A stretch of 64,000 bases of DNA. Source: Gambelia wislizenii. Lineage: Eukaryota > Chordata > Lepidosauria > Squamata > Crotaphytidae. Location: assembly GCA_030847615.1 (NCBI GenBank), contig JAUMIR010000001.1:266847187-266911186 (forward strand), written 5' to 3'. A program made the translations under genes and the position numbers. Positions 1 to 12,573 of the stretch are shown here, one piece after another; the stretch's first letter is position 1; each line of letters begins with the position of its first letter. Below the pieces are notes generated by a model. That model was not told the origin of the DNA. It was given only the letters and a program-made list of their open reading frames with translations, and searched no databases.

Positions 1-589
1 GTGTCCAGCTATAGAAAAATAACTGGATTCTATTATCTCTGCTGCTACCCCATTCTCCTCTGGACAGGAAATTGTCATGTTTTTGGGGGGGCTACAACAG
101 AGAAAAGAAAAGGTGGATTTTGGAAGGTTTAGGAGGGAGATGAATCAAAGTTATGTATGTACATTATGTTTCCAGGGTCATGGCCATTGTGTTGAGAGAT
201 AGGAAAGGTTACTTTTTGACTATGCTAGATGGGAATGCTAATCCAGAAAGTAATTTTTCCAAGTTCTTGTTGTAATAAGCACAAGATCTAGAACTTCAGT
301 CATTATAGGGTTAATGGTGAGTTACTGAGTTCTCACTGAGATTGAAAGGGCCTTCAGCTGTTTGTGTTATCTAAATCAGCTGTGGAGCCACTATAAGGTG
401 AGCTCTTACTACTGTGAGTTTTCCCTTTACCCTTGTTTCCTCCTTTGCATTTATATCCCGTTTGTCTCTGTATCAGTGTGACCTTTTAGTGCTTGGTATA
501 TTTTGCTATTTTATATGATTTGCTGGCCATATCGCTGTAGTTCATTTTAATACCTTTTCGCTACTTGTTTTGTATATTACTTTGATGGA
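1..589. other. No gene seen
   Basis: Unique-looking AT-rich sequence with stops in all frames. I see no recognisable repeat, RNA gene or exon here. Confidence 0.5.
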
Positions 590-1112
590 GGAGATTAGCA
601 GACACAGCAAATGCGGCATGATAATGACACCAGCAGCATGCAAAAGAATGCCAATATCAGATAATGGTGTCCTTTTGCATTCTGCTGGCGTTATCTGGCA
701 TTTCTTTTTATTGATGGTTGAAGCCGTCAATAAATCCCCCATTTTGATTCTGTGCCCGTATTGCAGGCATGCAAAACCCTGGGGCCATTTAACTCTTGTG
801 AATACAGTGTCAAAGGCCAGTCCAGCGTGAACATGTCCGAGTGAGATCGGGACATCCAGGTAAGTTTTGCTCTTTTTATGACCCTCCCCAGGGAATTTTT
901 AAGTGTGTCTAGGTGCTTGGTGTAACTCCTGAGGCTTTATTTTTGTTTTTATTTTTGAATTTTCTGTGCTATAAAGTCTCGCGGGATTTCGAATAAGGAA
1001 GTGAATGGGACTCTGTTCACTTTCTCCTTATTGCTGGGGCTGCCTTTGCCAGGAAAGGAAGGTAAGTGCAGTGGGGAGCATTCTTTGAAAGAGGAACTGT
1101 CTGATAAGCTCC
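590..1112 (+). mobile_element. TIR-B MITE, copy 1
   Basis: This is a non-autonomous DNA element related to the copies at 32319-32937 and 59721-60297. It opens with GGAGATTAGCAGA and closes with TCTGATAAGCTCC, which are imperfect inverted termini. Near the 5' end an internal inverted repeat pairs GCATGCAAAAG (about 636) with CTTTTGCATTC (about 672). The body shares collinear blocks with the other copies. Two of these hold strong splice-donor-like sites, CCAGGTAAGT with GT at 860 and AAGGTAAGT with GT at 1062. No transposase is encoded, and the short open frames across it are artefacts of the palindrome. The flanking triplets do not match in this copy. The superfamily is not resolved. Confidence 0.7.
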
Positions 1113-2400
1113 ATAGATATATTGTTTGCTATAGAATAGATAAAAGTATATTTTCAGTACTTTTCTCTTATTTTGTCTTCTGGATCCTATTTTTTGACAG
1201 TTCTGAGTGTGTATCTTTTAAAAAAAGATATACTTTTTGTTTATCATGTGTCAGAATTGGATGACAATAAATTTGCAGAGATTTTTTTTGCTACAGAATA
1301 ACTTAGCAAATGAACAAAGCAAGCTGTAAGCAACAGTAATTTATATATATCTGAGTCACAATCATTTCCTCAAAAAAAAAAAAAAGTCCTGGTAAAACAT
1401 GTCCTAGGATTAGAAGGTGGACCTATAAGGATGAACAGGGCTTTTAGTAGGGTCCAGCTTTGCTCTTGTTCATATCAGGGAAAAGCACATTTTATCTCAA
1501 GAAGCAAACAGTTGGTATAAATGGGACCAACAGAGCTTGGGATTTGGCCAAATTGAATGAACAGGTCTGTCATCTAAATGTTCATTGGCCCACTGATGTA
1601 CCCTTATCTTCATGTAAGTTAAAAAGAATGACACATCAGCAGAAATGAACTCCATGTAGGAGAAGGGCAAGGCTGATAGTTGCAGGATTCAGGATTGCAC
1701 CATCACAATACAATGAGGTAGGTTACACTGACAGATCATGACAGGCACAATATTAGCCAATGAACTTCATGGTAAGGCAGCTATTTGAACCCAGGTCTCT
1801 CTAGGGCTAATCTGACACACTTAATGACACACTACATTGTGTGACATAATACACAAATGAGCAAGAAAAACAAAAGGAGGAAAGTGGATTCTGCTTTAAT
1901 GAGTTGTGTTGGGTTGTGGTTTTTCTTTTGCAAAGGTTGTTAAAACCCAGACCGTTAGACAATTAGTCTTAGTCACTTTGTATATATTGTGTTCAAATGG
2001 TTTACAACAACAACAACAAAACATGACAAGAAACAAGTCATCACATATGTGTGTAAGACAATGCAAAACAATTCTGGATTTTTTTTTTAAAAAAACCATA
2101 GATAATAACATACTATCAGTATAAGAACATAACTAAGCAGAACTAATTTCATTAGTAAAATTAGCCGTAAAAAAACAACTGCCTAGGTGACAGTAGGAAG
2201 AGCAGAAAGCATCCTTCTAAGGGACTGAAGTGGTGCAACAATCATTTTGAGATATGTCACAGAAATGGCATACAGTGGCCACTTGTCCTCAATTCATATG
2301 TGGTGGATAGAAATGTGTAACACAATTTTGCCTACATATTTAAGTTCCCAAGTTTTAAATTGCAGAATACAGTACATTTTTGAAACTTAGCAAAGTTATT
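1113..2400. other. No gene seen
   Basis: AT-rich spacer. It contains a poly-A run near 1372-1386 and a short CAA run near 2007. Short open frames overlap on both strands without homology that I can recognise. Confidence 0.5.
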
Positions 2401-2403
2401 TTT

Positions 2404-2945
2404 TTGTACTACTCCCAGAATCCCCCAGCCAGCATGGCCACTGGCTGGGGGGATTCTGAGTGTTGCAGGCCAAACTTTGTAAATGTTATGGAACTGGTGA
2501 GAGGCACACATGACTCTTTGAATGTGTTTGTTTAGGATGCTTCTGTAACTCCAACTTTACTTTTTCTTTAGGGCAATAATGATGAAAGGTAGCTGTATGC
2601 TCACAGCCATCAAGAAGACCCCTCTTTCACTTACTGTTAAGCCCCCACTTTGCCACCTGTGGATGGGAAAACAAAATTGAGTGGGGCAATTTCGGTTGGT
2701 CCTGTCTGGAACTGTCATGGTACCAGTTCCTTGTGTTACCTAATTCTTTCTGGGTAAGAAAGTGCAGCATTATATTCTGATCATCTGTAGTGTTGGTGCT
2801 ATAATGCAACAGACATCGGGCCCAACAGGTCCCCTCCAAATGCTTTGGACTACATCTCCCAGAATCTCTAACCATTGGCCATGCTGACTGGGGCTTCTAG
2901 AAGCCGAAGTCTACAAAATCTGAAGGGCCAGAGTTTGAGAATGAT
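2404..2945. repeat. Dispersed 'cccagaatc' repeat fragments
   Basis: Two short relics at 2404-2480 and 2835-2945 carry the motif CTCCCAGAATC with CCAGCATGGCCA or GGCCATGCTGACTGG nearby. The same motif recurs near 11280, 43300, 45910 and 54830. In 2404-2480 the words CCCCCAGCCAG and CTGGCTGGGGG form a hairpin. These look like old short DNA-element fragments. The family is not assigned. Confidence 0.5.
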
Positions 2946-3348
2946 GTCTTTATAGGACTGAAATGGTGGTTATAGGCAAGTGTGGTTTCCTGACTGAAGC
3001 AGTCATGAGCTTGATGGAGCACTCACATCTGGATTTTTCAATGTGTGTTACCATTTTACTGTACCATGTTGAGCAGCTCTCAAAAGCCTGTGCAATTTCT
3101 CCCTAAAACATTCACATGCCATTGACTGATTAAAGAGATACTCAATCTCTTAGAGCAAAACCAGATGCACAAAGGCCACACACAATGCATGCATTGCTGG
3201 GTACTGCTATTTCAGACTGTATGTAGACAGGAGGGGACCAAATATTTGAATGATCCTCCATGTAAAATATTCAAGCAAACATAACTAACCTGTCAGGAAA
3301 AGGCCAAGTGCATGTGCTAATTCATGCACAGGATCAGATGGGTGTGTA

Positions 3349-3562
3349 TGTTCTTGTTATGTGCCTTCAAGGTGAGCTTGACCCTATTATAGGGTTTTCT
3401 TGGCAAGATTGATTCAAAGGATGTGTGCCACTGCCTCCTTCTGAGGCTGAGAGAGTATGACCTGCCCAAGGTCACCCAGTGGGTTTACATGGCTGAGCAG
3501 GGATCCAAACCCTGGTCTCCAAGCATCCTGTAAAATACTCAAACCACTACATCACACTGTTT
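3349..3562 (-). mobile_element. tRNA-derived SINE (Sauria-type body)
   Basis: Read on the minus strand this is a complete SINE. The tRNA-like head includes an A-box-like GTAGTGGTTTGAG and a B-box-like GGTTTGGATCCC. It is followed by the body GTGACCTTGGGCAGGTCA and a tail ending CCTTGAAGGCACATAACA. The tail resembles that of RTE/BovB LINEs, consistent with mobilisation by that machinery in squamates. Related copies lie at 8214-8345 and 48998-49202. Confidence 0.75.
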
Positions 3563-4049
3563 GGGTGTGTATGACTGCTCAAATATTTCTGACATTCACC
3601 TGGCTATGCAAGTCTGGCTCCAGGTTGGAATCTTCTCCTTTCTCCATGAACCCCTCTTGCCAAGCAGTGCTAGGAGGGCCATGGTGTCCTACCAGTTTAA
3701 GTTACACAAATTATGTATAAATAAATGATGATATTACTTTTAAAAATGTTATAATGATTCAGCAAGTCTTCTGGAATTTACCAGCAAATTATACACACAT
3801 ACGACAGTCTGCAAAAGAGCTTCTCTGTTGATGAAGAAAGCTCAGCTCTGGAGCACAGAAGGCTTTTGATACGCAGTTCAACAACCACAATTGTTTTTAA
3901 CTATTTCAATCTGATACCCAACAACAGAAACAATGTCAGGTGGCATTAAGCATACAATACATTGTATATCCGCTTATGGAAATACTGATACATATTTTTT
4001 AAAAAATTATTTCTAAGATTTGTATCCCATCTTTCAATTAAAAATAATA

Positions 4050-5205
4050 GCTGCGGATGTAGCTTGATTTCAGAAAGGCCTTCAACAAACTTTCCCATGA
4101 TATTCTTGCAATTAAGCCAGTAAAATATGGGCTAGACAATGCTTCTGTTAGGTGGATTTGTAATTGGTTGATGGGCCAAATCCAAAGGGTAGTCACCAAT
4201 GCCTCCTCTTCATCCTGGGGAGAAGTGACCAGTGGGGTGCCACAGGGTTCTGCCCTGGGCCCAGTGCTACTCAACATCTTCATCAATGACTTGGGTGAGG
4301 GAATAGAGGGCGTGCTTATCAAGTTTGCAGATGGCACCAGATTAGGAGGGGTAGCTAATACCCCACAGGATAGGATCAGAATTCAAAGTTACATTAACAA
4401 ACTGGAGAGCTGGGCCAAAACTAACAAAATGAATTTCAACAGAGAGAAATATAAGGTACTACATTTAGGCAGAAAAAATTAAATGCATAGATATATGATG
4501 GGTAACACCTGGCTTGATGGCAGTACATGTGGAAGGGATCTAGGAGTCTTAGTAGACCACAAGCTGAACATGAGTGAATAGTGTGATGTGGCAGATAACA
4601 AAGCCAATGTGATTCTAGGCTGCATTAATAGGAGTATAGTGTCTAGATCAAGGGATTATAGTACAATTGTATTCTGATTTGATCAGACATCACCTGGAAT
4701 GCTGTATCCAGTTATGGTCACCACAGTTCAAGAAGGATATTGACAAGCTGGAACATGTCCAGAGGAGGAAGACCTAAATGGTGGGAGGTCTGGAAGCCAT
4801 GCCCTATGAGGAGCAGCTTAGGGAGCTGGGTATGTTTACTCTGGAGAAGAGAAGGTTGAGAGTTGACATGATAGCCATGTTTAAATATTTGAAGGGATGT
4901 CATACTGGGGATGGGGCAAGCTTGTTTTCTGCTGCTCCAGAGACTAGGACACAGAGCAATGGGTTCAAACTACAGGAGAAGAGATTCCACTTAAACATTA
5001 AGAAGAACTTCCTGACAGTAAGAGCTGTTTGGAAGTGGAACGCGCTGCCTCGGAGTATGGTGGAGTCCCCTTCTTTGGAGGTTTTTAAACAGAGGCTGGA
5101 TGGCCATCTGTCGGGAGTGCTTTGATTGTGTATTCCTGGAAAGCAGGGGGTTGGACTGGATGGCCCTCATGGTCTCTTCCAACTCTGATTCAATGGTTTT
5201 ATGTA
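4050..5205 (+). pseudogene. CR1 LINE, 3' half, broken reverse transcriptase
   Basis: This is a 5'-truncated CR1 retrotransposon. The translation runs through RT motifs including SGVPQGSALGPVLLNIFIND, then FADGTRLGG and a thumb/C-terminal part (EEQLRELGMFTLEKRRLRV, then the end of the ORF with NALPRSMVE and FKQRLDGHL). The catalytic box, normally FADD in CR1, reads FADG, so one metal-binding aspartate is lost. In-frame stops and frame changes occur between about 4480 and 4780. The 3' UTR has the typical GGGGTTGGACTGGATGG block and ends in a degraded ATTCTATG-type octamer tail near 5200. It is an old, inactive copy. Two stretches (4168-4482 and 4778-5125) remain open. Confidence 0.9.
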
Positions 5206-7242
5206 TCATCATCACCATCATCATCATCTCACATAGCTTACATTTATTCTGAAAGAAATGCCTTCACCCATTTGGCATTCTTGTATTTGGTCTCACCATT
5301 TTATCTGCATGATTAGATATTTTGCATTTTTGGGGAGAGGTGGTGTCTTAAAAACTTAAAATGGGGGAAATGATTACATCAAAGAAAAATGTATTCATTT
5401 AGACTTTCCAGTTCTCATTTCGTTTGGATCTCTACAATGTGCTATCCCTATGATTCACTGATTGACCTACTTAGGGCATTTTAAAAAGCTTTAGTAGAGT
5501 TCTCTCAGATTGATCTATTTTTCATTTAACCAGTTACCATTCTCAAATCATTCTTAATCATAATAATAATTATTTCAGATTTTTATATTAAATTAATGTC
5601 AGTCCCCAGTATTTAAAGAGATGGTAGGTAGCTATTCCAATATGCTTCTCCTTTCTTTGTTTTGCAATGTTTAAAACAATAATTGTATTCTGGATTCTAT
5701 TTTACAATAGTACAGGTAATTGAAAATGTGGGTTTAGAAAAGAATGTCCTATACATTTCACTGTTTCCTTTACATATGTGGCTTGAAGCATGAGCATCTC
5801 TTCCCATGGTCCTCTCAGTGTAGGGTTCTGGGACAGAAGTCCAGAGCTCCCCTTAAGCTGGTTGAATAGAAAGGCCTTCCAAACACAGCAGTACATGAAG
5901 TATGTAAAGTTATACATATTACCATCTATAGAGGAGCTTCCAAAAGACCAATGAAGTTCAGAATCTAAAAATACCTAACTGGTCTATTCTGTATGGTGTC
6001 GTCCTATATTGCACAAGTTTTTTTAAACATATGGATAAGGAATAGGAAAGGGATAGAAGCTATCAATAGTCTTCTTCTGCATGATAGCTTTATCCTCCAC
6101 AAGGAAGCCCGAGAAGGAATTTATAATTAGTATTAGCGCTCTAGAACTCCCATACCAATACATGCAATTGGTGTTGACATTCTAGAACATTCATCCCAGT
6201 ACCTACATACAATTGTAGTAGCTTCTTTTGTTTCATTTTTCCTTCTGGCCTTAGTCATGGATACAAATGAAGAAGAACTAGAGATTACATCTGGAAAGCA
6301 GCAATCATCACTACCATCAACTTGGTCAACTTTATGGTTGAAGTTAAGGCCACAACAAACAAAATTTAAATAAAGGTATCTTTTCTCTTAACTGTTGTGA
6401 TAGTGTTGCAACTTTCCTCTAGTAAAGAGTTACATTTTCTACAAAAATTCTAGAAATATATTTTCACTAAGCCAGACCGATGTAGATATGCATGTGAAGG
6501 AAAGCAAGTGAGAAAAGAAGACTCTGGGAAATAGATTACAATCCATTAGTGTTCATTTATAGTGTAAAAAATATTGATTCTAAGAGGAGCGTGGAAACCA
6601 TAAGATTCCAAGTGGAGTTTGGAAGCCAGAGTAATTTTTATTCTGCTGTGAGAAAGAAGTAAAACGTAAACAAAATAAAAAAGCAATAAAATGATTGTTG
6701 AATATATTCTGTATTTTCACACAGCCTTTTTAGTCAAGAGAGGGTCTGAAAATTTTGGAACCCTTAATGAGATGCTGAAATTTTGCCTGCAGTGCCCAAC
6801 ATCAGTTGGACTCTATAGTGCTATCTAACATTATCTAATATTAATAGTTGTCCATTTTAGTTCTCTTGTGGTCAATAGAAAGCCCATTCTGTCATAGAAC
6901 CAGCACTGTAAGTCAGAAAAGCCAGTTAATGCCTGAGATAACCTAACAGGGATGTTTGGTACTGATTCCATTCACCAGGCCCAGGCTATGAAAAGTCAGA
7001 TTTTGCTGAGCTCCATTCACTTCTGCTCCTGGTGGATTCACTGCTTGGGTAACCATATGTCCTCTACTACAAGGATTGTCCTCTCGTTGAACGCATCTTC
7101 GGTTTGAAGGGCTGTCTACTCCAACTTGGGATTAAAGATGAACCAGAAGAAAGGAAGTGAGCAAGAGCCATCAACAGTGAGCATATGGACATACATAGAC
7201 AGAACAGGCCTTTTCACTATTAACTCACTATGCTGAGATATA
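5206..7242. other. No gene seen
   Basis: A 2-kb AT-rich stretch without a long frame or a repeat that I can name. An ATAATAATAATTATT tract lies near 5560. Confidence 0.5.
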
Positions 7243-7869
7243 GGACATTGTCAAACTAGCATCTAAAAATGTTGTAATTCCATGAATGAAGATAATGGGA
7301 ACATCATGGCATTATAACACTTATTATCACATGTAGCTGTAAACATGCAAAAGAGATGCCACGGAATTATCACACGAAGACCACTAGCACATCAAGAATG
7401 GGAGTTTATTTCCGTGATTCAGCATAGGCAAGATTTTTGAGGTTTTCACAAGAAGATGCAAGCCCACTTAAAACTCTAAAAAACAAACAAACACCACAAC
7501 CCTTTAATTAAGAAAGTAAATGAACACATAAGCACTGAAACAAACCTTAAAACATGCAAACTAAAGGGGATAGTTCATTAGAAGAGCATTCTGTGCTTTA
7601 TTTTCATGTTCTCACCCAGAAGTTTTCTCACTGAGGATGGCCCATTCACACTGTAATCTCATGATTATAATGGGATGTGGTTTCACATGCAGCCAATAGT
7701 GTGAAAAGAGCACTATTGATAGCTTGTCCAGTGAATGAGAAAGAATGCCTTTTTCATGGCTGCAGCACGGGGTAATAATGTGAGGATGATGATGCTGTGC
7801 AATAGCAGGGCCCATTTGCTCTACCCTGATGTCATAATCCTGTGATTTTTGCCATATCTGATAATGTCA
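7243..7869 (+). mobile_element. TIR-C MITE, copy 1
   Basis: A 627-bp element that starts GGACATTGTCAAACTAGC and ends CATATCTGATAATGTCA. It is flanked by ATA on both sides (7240-7242 and 7870-7872), a plausible 3-bp target duplication. Internal blocks such as CTAGCATCTAAAAA, the CCATGATTTAGCAT-like segment and GTGATTTTTGCCATATCTG are shared with 21462-22013 and, inverted, with 40072-40545. It encodes no protein. The superfamily is not resolved. Confidence 0.7.
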
Positions 7870-8213
7870 ATATTGTATTTCTATTTATGCTTTTAGTAAT
7901 TATTTCTAAATTTGTATCTATGCATATAAATTAGCAGGTGCGAATTTTAGTCAAATCTCTGTCCTCTTTTCTGATTATATATTTCTATTGTGCATGATGT
8001 GTAAGTGTCACCACTCTGCTCAATTGAATTACTCTTTGACCAGGGAGCCAGACTCCTTCTCATTGGTAAAAGGAACACTACAGAAAAAATATGTGTGGAA
8101 TGATAATATAAAATCTGCTTCTTGTGGTGGTTTATAAATTTGTGTATTTGTACATTTAAGATGTCCCTGCTTCTTGGTCATAGGATCTAGGATGCTAAGT
8201 ATGTTAAGAAATA

Positions 8214-8345
8214 TAGGATGCCAGCATGGTGTAGTGGCTTGAGTGACTCTGGAGACCAGGGATTGAATCCCTGCTCGCTCATGGAAACCCACTGGGAGAC
8301 CTTGGGCAAGTCTCCCAAAGTCCACTCTTCTTCCAGAGGAGTGGC
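8214..8345 (+). mobile_element. tRNA-derived SINE, 3'-truncated
   Basis: Same family as 3349-3562, in sense orientation. GTGTAGTGGCTTGAGTGACT is the A-box region, GGGATTGAATCCCTGCTC the B-box region, and ACCCACTGGGAGACCTTGGG the body. The RTE-like tail is missing. Confidence 0.7.
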
Positions 8346-8749
8346 TGGGAAGCTGCTACTACTCTCCCCCACTTGTCTTTCTTGAGGCAAATGCCTCATT
8401 CTGCCTAATGGCAAAGTGAACTCTGTCCCCTAACTATTGGATCCCCCCCACCAGCCTTTTAACGAGTCCTAACAGTTATGATTTTGCAGTCTACTGGACT
8501 GTTCATCTACAGTACATTTAGCACATAACATGGCTGGTAGCCCTCTGCAGGGAGCCATTCCAGGCAATTTTCTAGAACCATTCAGACACAGATTTGCTAT
8601 TTTTGATGTGCCCCTGAAGCCATTAGTGTTTATTTTGTCCAATGATGGGAAGTAAGAAATTACTAGTAGGTAGAGGAAATCTGTGGGATTGTTATACTAC
8701 CCTAAGGTAGCAGGGCTGGATTTACTGCAGAGGGATGTGGGAAAAGTAT

Positions 8750-8822
8750 GTTGTGAGTTGCCTTGGGTCCCATTATGGAAGAAAGGTGGCATATAAATAA
8801 AATAAAATAAATAGACAAACAA
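8750..8822 (+). mobile_element. L2-like LINE/SINE 3' tail
   Basis: GAGTTGCCTTGGGTCCCATT, then AAAGGTGGCATATAAATAAA. This is the standard tail of L2-type LINEs and the SINEs that parasitise them. Only the tail is present, ending in an AAATA-rich stretch. Confidence 0.6.
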
Positions 8823-10155
8823 TGCCAGTAAAAATTCAGTTCATGTTGAAAACACCACAAAACATGCTGTTTTCTATTGAGTGATGGCATTACACAAGTA
8901 GAAAGCACTGCTGTCTATGTAGTGTTGGACACCTGGTTTTTGTTGATCCCCTCACTATCAGTGGCAGCCCCCCTCCCTGAAAGCTTGCTTATGAAGATTG
9001 GAGGGCAATCTGTAGGATTTGGCATGGAGCACTAAAATAGATGGAATAAATCAGGAGACCCCCCCCCCTACAAACACAGATAATAACCTTGCATGACCAG
9101 AAGCACTTTCTGTTAGTGCAAATTCATCACTGGATACACCCCCCTGAGTGTCACTAAATCTACCCTTTTTTGGCTCCTGTTATTCCACAAAATCTTCCAG
9201 GTCTAACAAAATGGTGTTGGCTGTGGAAGTGGTGTCAGCTCCTTTCAAGTGATGAATACCTGAGAAATGTTGGTCCTGACAGGGACTAATAATAATAATA
9301 ATAATAAGTAGTAGTAGTAGTAGCAGTAGAAGTAGTCATCCCCCAGGTTATAAAATCACAGCATGCCTGTAAAAGCAGACTCTCCAGTAATTGAAGACAT
9401 TACAACAAGAACCAATCAATTGCTAGCAGCATGAATCAACTCTATGATCTCATAGGTTTGTTCCATCCACAGTTTCCTGTATTTCCCCAAAGCATGCCAT
9501 CTGAGGATGAGTTTATTTGAACAACGACCTGTTTTAGTAGACTAAAGAAATGATTTTCCAGGCATACATACATACAACATTAAGATACTAGGGTAGGTCA
9601 AACCAGAGAAAGCTGTTGACTAGAGCTGCTGCAGGACACCATGTATATTTTCTCCATGTCCAAGCTAAAGTAATCAAGGAAGACCTTTTCCTTTATTTTC
9701 TGGGTCAGTGGCACAGGATCTTGGTACTCCCATTAACACATTTTTTTCCTAGCCTCATAAACCTTTTGGATTACATTTGCAGAAAATGTCCCGTTTACAT
9801 TTGGTCTGAAACTCCCTTTCCACAGCTCTACAGCAGTGACATTTTTCACTGCAAAAGAACAGAATGAAGACTACAAATGAAAGATGAAAAGGCAACTTAA
9901 GAGAAGAACCTGGACAAAACTGCACTCTGAAAAAGAAAAAGAGTCTGTCCTCATGGTTTGTGGGAAACAATGCTTAAAGCCCATCTGGAAAAGAAAAGAA
10001 AAGAAAAGGCAGCCGTAAAAAGATTCTCCCAATCCAGAAAATTTTTTGACAGCTAATAACTTACTCACATATTGAACTTGTGATTATTCTGTGGTTTAGG
10101 AAAAGGGTTGCAGATCCTCTTTCTATAACCTTTGGCTGTTCAAAGTTGAGACTAA
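8823..10155. other. No gene; AAT/AGT microsatellite at 9287-9325
   Basis: The only structured part is the compound trinucleotide repeat (AAT)n(AGT)n at 9287-9325. A C run lies at about 9059-9068 and a purine-rich AAAAG tract near 9990-10010. The 83-codon frame at 9616 shows no domain that I recognise. Confidence 0.5.
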
Positions 10156-10484
10156 GGACTTTTTTGGATGAGCTTTTACAGTGCTAGCAGCCTCGTCCCC
10201 GTTGCGAGGCTGCTGCGCTGCATGGCATCCCTTTCGGATGATGTTCTCCCCTGCCGGTACTGTTGCGTTACCGCGGGGACACTGCAGCGTTATATTCAGT
10301 GGTTTTCTAATCACGAAAGTTGATCGTGATTAGAAAACCGCCGAATATAACGCTGCGGTGTCCCCGTGGTAACACAACAGTACCAGCAGGGGAGAGCGTC
10401 ATCCGAAAGGGGCACCCTGCAGCACAGCAGCCTCGCAATGGGGACAAGGCTGCTAGCGCTGTAAAAGCTCATCCGAAAAAGTCC
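10156..10484. mobile_element. TIR-A palindromic foldback element, copy 1
   Basis: This 329-bp element is almost wholly one inverted repeat. It begins GGACTTTTTTGGATGAGC and ends GCTCATCCGAAAAAGTCC. The arms (about 155 bp) meet at a short centre, ACGAAAGTTGATCGTG, near 10311-10328. Each arm contains a smaller hairpin (GCAGCCTCG paired with CGAGGCTGC at 10187-10213 on the left). Each arm also holds an internal copy of the terminal word TTTCGGATGA near 10231. The arms are CpG-rich although the surroundings are CpG-poor. Flanks are TAA and TAC, close to a 3-bp duplication. The similar short frames on the two strands are mirror images of the same palindrome and are not genes. Confidence 0.85.
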
Positions 10485-11671
10485 TACTTGAAAAGCAATG
10501 TGACAAAATGAAAGCCTATTTCAGATGATATGTTATCAGCAATCTTCAACAGTTTCCCTGCAAATTCTCTCTGCATTTGGAAGGAAATCTAATTGACAGT
10601 GGATGCAGCTAGACAGGAGAATTTCTAGTGAAAAATATCGCCTTACCTCCCTATCGCTGCAGTGCCCATTTCTGCCCATGACTAATCTGCAGGCTTGCTG
10701 GAAGGGAATACTGTCATTTGCAGTTTACAGGCCAGAAAAGAAACAGTGGCCACAAGTGAGTTGCATCTGGAAAATCTCCCTCCATTCTCCCCCCCCCTTT
10801 TTTTAAATGACAGATGCAGAAAAGCTATTTTCTGCTTGAAAAACCTTCATACTTTTGTTCTGCTGCTTGAATGATCAACTGGCAAAAAATTACAGCAATG
10901 GCGGCTCTGGCATTGCAAGCCCTCCCTTGCAAGCCTGCCCCCTCTGAGGTCTGAACAATCAGCTTTCAGCTCTGCTATGCGCCCTTTTTGAATTAGTTGT
11001 ACAGATGACCTATTATGCACATTTTTGCACACTTTTAAAAAAAGATTGTGAGAAACCAAGAAAGCTGTTGTCATGGTCTATGTAGAGTTTTAAGCCCCCC
11101 TCCTTCTGAATATGGTGAATCCCAGCAGGAGCTCATCTAAACTAAAGGTATTCTGCCTGCATTCTTGCCAGATATTTTTTGTCATGTAGATGCATCCAAT
11201 GAGTCTGTGCTTGTTTGTATACTCTTTGAAGCACGCTCAACCTGTAAGACATGGCTTGAGAACTATCTCTAAATACTGTTGGACTGTATCTCCCAACAAT
11301 CCTCAGCCTTGACCATCAGACTACCATTGACAAGAGTTGCTGTCCCCTTCTATAGAGCTCTGAGTGTTCTACATCAGTTGTGATCAGGGAGAAATCCTGG
11401 TCTGTGAACCCCTTTGTGCTGCCCAAATCCCCTTCCTGTGGCACAGCAAGCAAGTTTGGGTGGGGCAGTATGTGACAGTATTCTAGGAATGCCCTCAGGG
11501 CCCAATCAGCAAAAACAGTTGGGTGCTGGATCAGGATTAGAGTAAGCCTGGAAGGAATAGTTCCCTCTGTGGCCCTCTATGGCACAAAGCATAAAAAACT
11601 TTGAAGAAGAATTAATCTTAAAACATCTGAAAATTACAATGGTGCAATAGGAGGATGATCACAGAATCATA
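10485..11671. other. No gene seen
   Basis: Spacer with no assigned feature except a short 'tctcccaacaatcc' repeat relic near 11280-11345. Confidence 0.5.
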
Positions 11672-11734
11672 GCTGCCTTGAGTCTCATTAGTGGGAGAAA
11701 GATGGGATAGAAGCGAATAATAATAATGATAATA
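11672..11734 (+). mobile_element. L2-like 3' tail
   Basis: AGCTGCCTTGAGTCTCATTA, AAGATGGGATAGAAGCG and an (AAT)n end form a degraded L2/SINE tail. It abuts the octamer end of the following CR1. Confidence 0.5.
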
Positions 11735-12053
11735 ATAGAATCATAGAGTTGGAAGAGACCACAAGGGTTACCCAGTCCAACTCCCTGCCATGCAGGAATA
11801 TACTGTACAATCAAATCATTCCCAACAGATGGACATCCAGCCTCTGTTTAAAAGCCTCCAAAGAAGGAGACTCAACCACACTCCGAGGCAGTGTATTCCC
11901 TTCCCAAACAGCTCTTACTGCTAGGAAGTTCTTCCTAATGTTTAGGTGGAATCTCTTTTCCTGTAGTTTGAACCCATTGCTCCATGTACTCATCTTTGGA
12001 GCAGCAGAAAACAAGCTTGCTCCATCCTCAGTATGATTTTTGTGATGCAAGGA
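11735..12053 (-). mobile_element. CR1 LINE 3' end
   Basis: Minus-strand CR1 fragment with the last roughly 80 codons of ORF2 (KLQEKRFHLNIRKNFLAVRAV, FKQRLDVHL), the 3' UTR block and the octamer tail AGAATCATAGAGTTGG at its 3' end (low coordinate). It is 5'-truncated, as is typical for CR1. Few frame breaks are visible in the ORF remnant, but it has no RT domain. Confidence 0.85.
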
Positions 12054-12573
12054 TGGGGTTGTACAAATTCCACCACAGACTTAGGTTATTTGCTGAGGCA
12101 AGGGGAAACATAGCAGTTTAAAGTGAGTTTCTACTCCATTTTAATGGAGTGTAATTCTGGAGGGAGAATTTTGAAAGTAAAATGGAAGCTTCAGAAGACC
12201 TTCACATGTCAGTTTACCTTACAGAGAAATTGTGCTGTGCTTTGTTTGTTTTGGTGTCAGGCATATGAGGTAGCTCTTGGAATTCTTCCAAATGTGGTGA
12301 TAGTTTGATTATGGGCTTCTGAATTCACAATTTGTCAGTTCATTCTTAGTTACAATATGACCCTGGTCAGTGTCATTACCCTGGTCGGTGCTCATCTCTA
12401 TATCTTCTCATGCCATGTGCCTGGTCCAAGCCTTTATGGTTTGAGGTCTCCAGTATAATGTCTTGTTCACTGTGAGACATACAACTTGGATAACCAATTG
12501 TTCACAATCAGATGGAGCAGTTTCATCAGCTGGCTCTGACAGTCTAGTCAGTATGGTGCCAGTTCCATGACAG

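Noticed and set aside
10123..10511. Two similar short proteins encoded on opposite strands
   Set aside because: They are mirror translations of the TIR-A palindrome.
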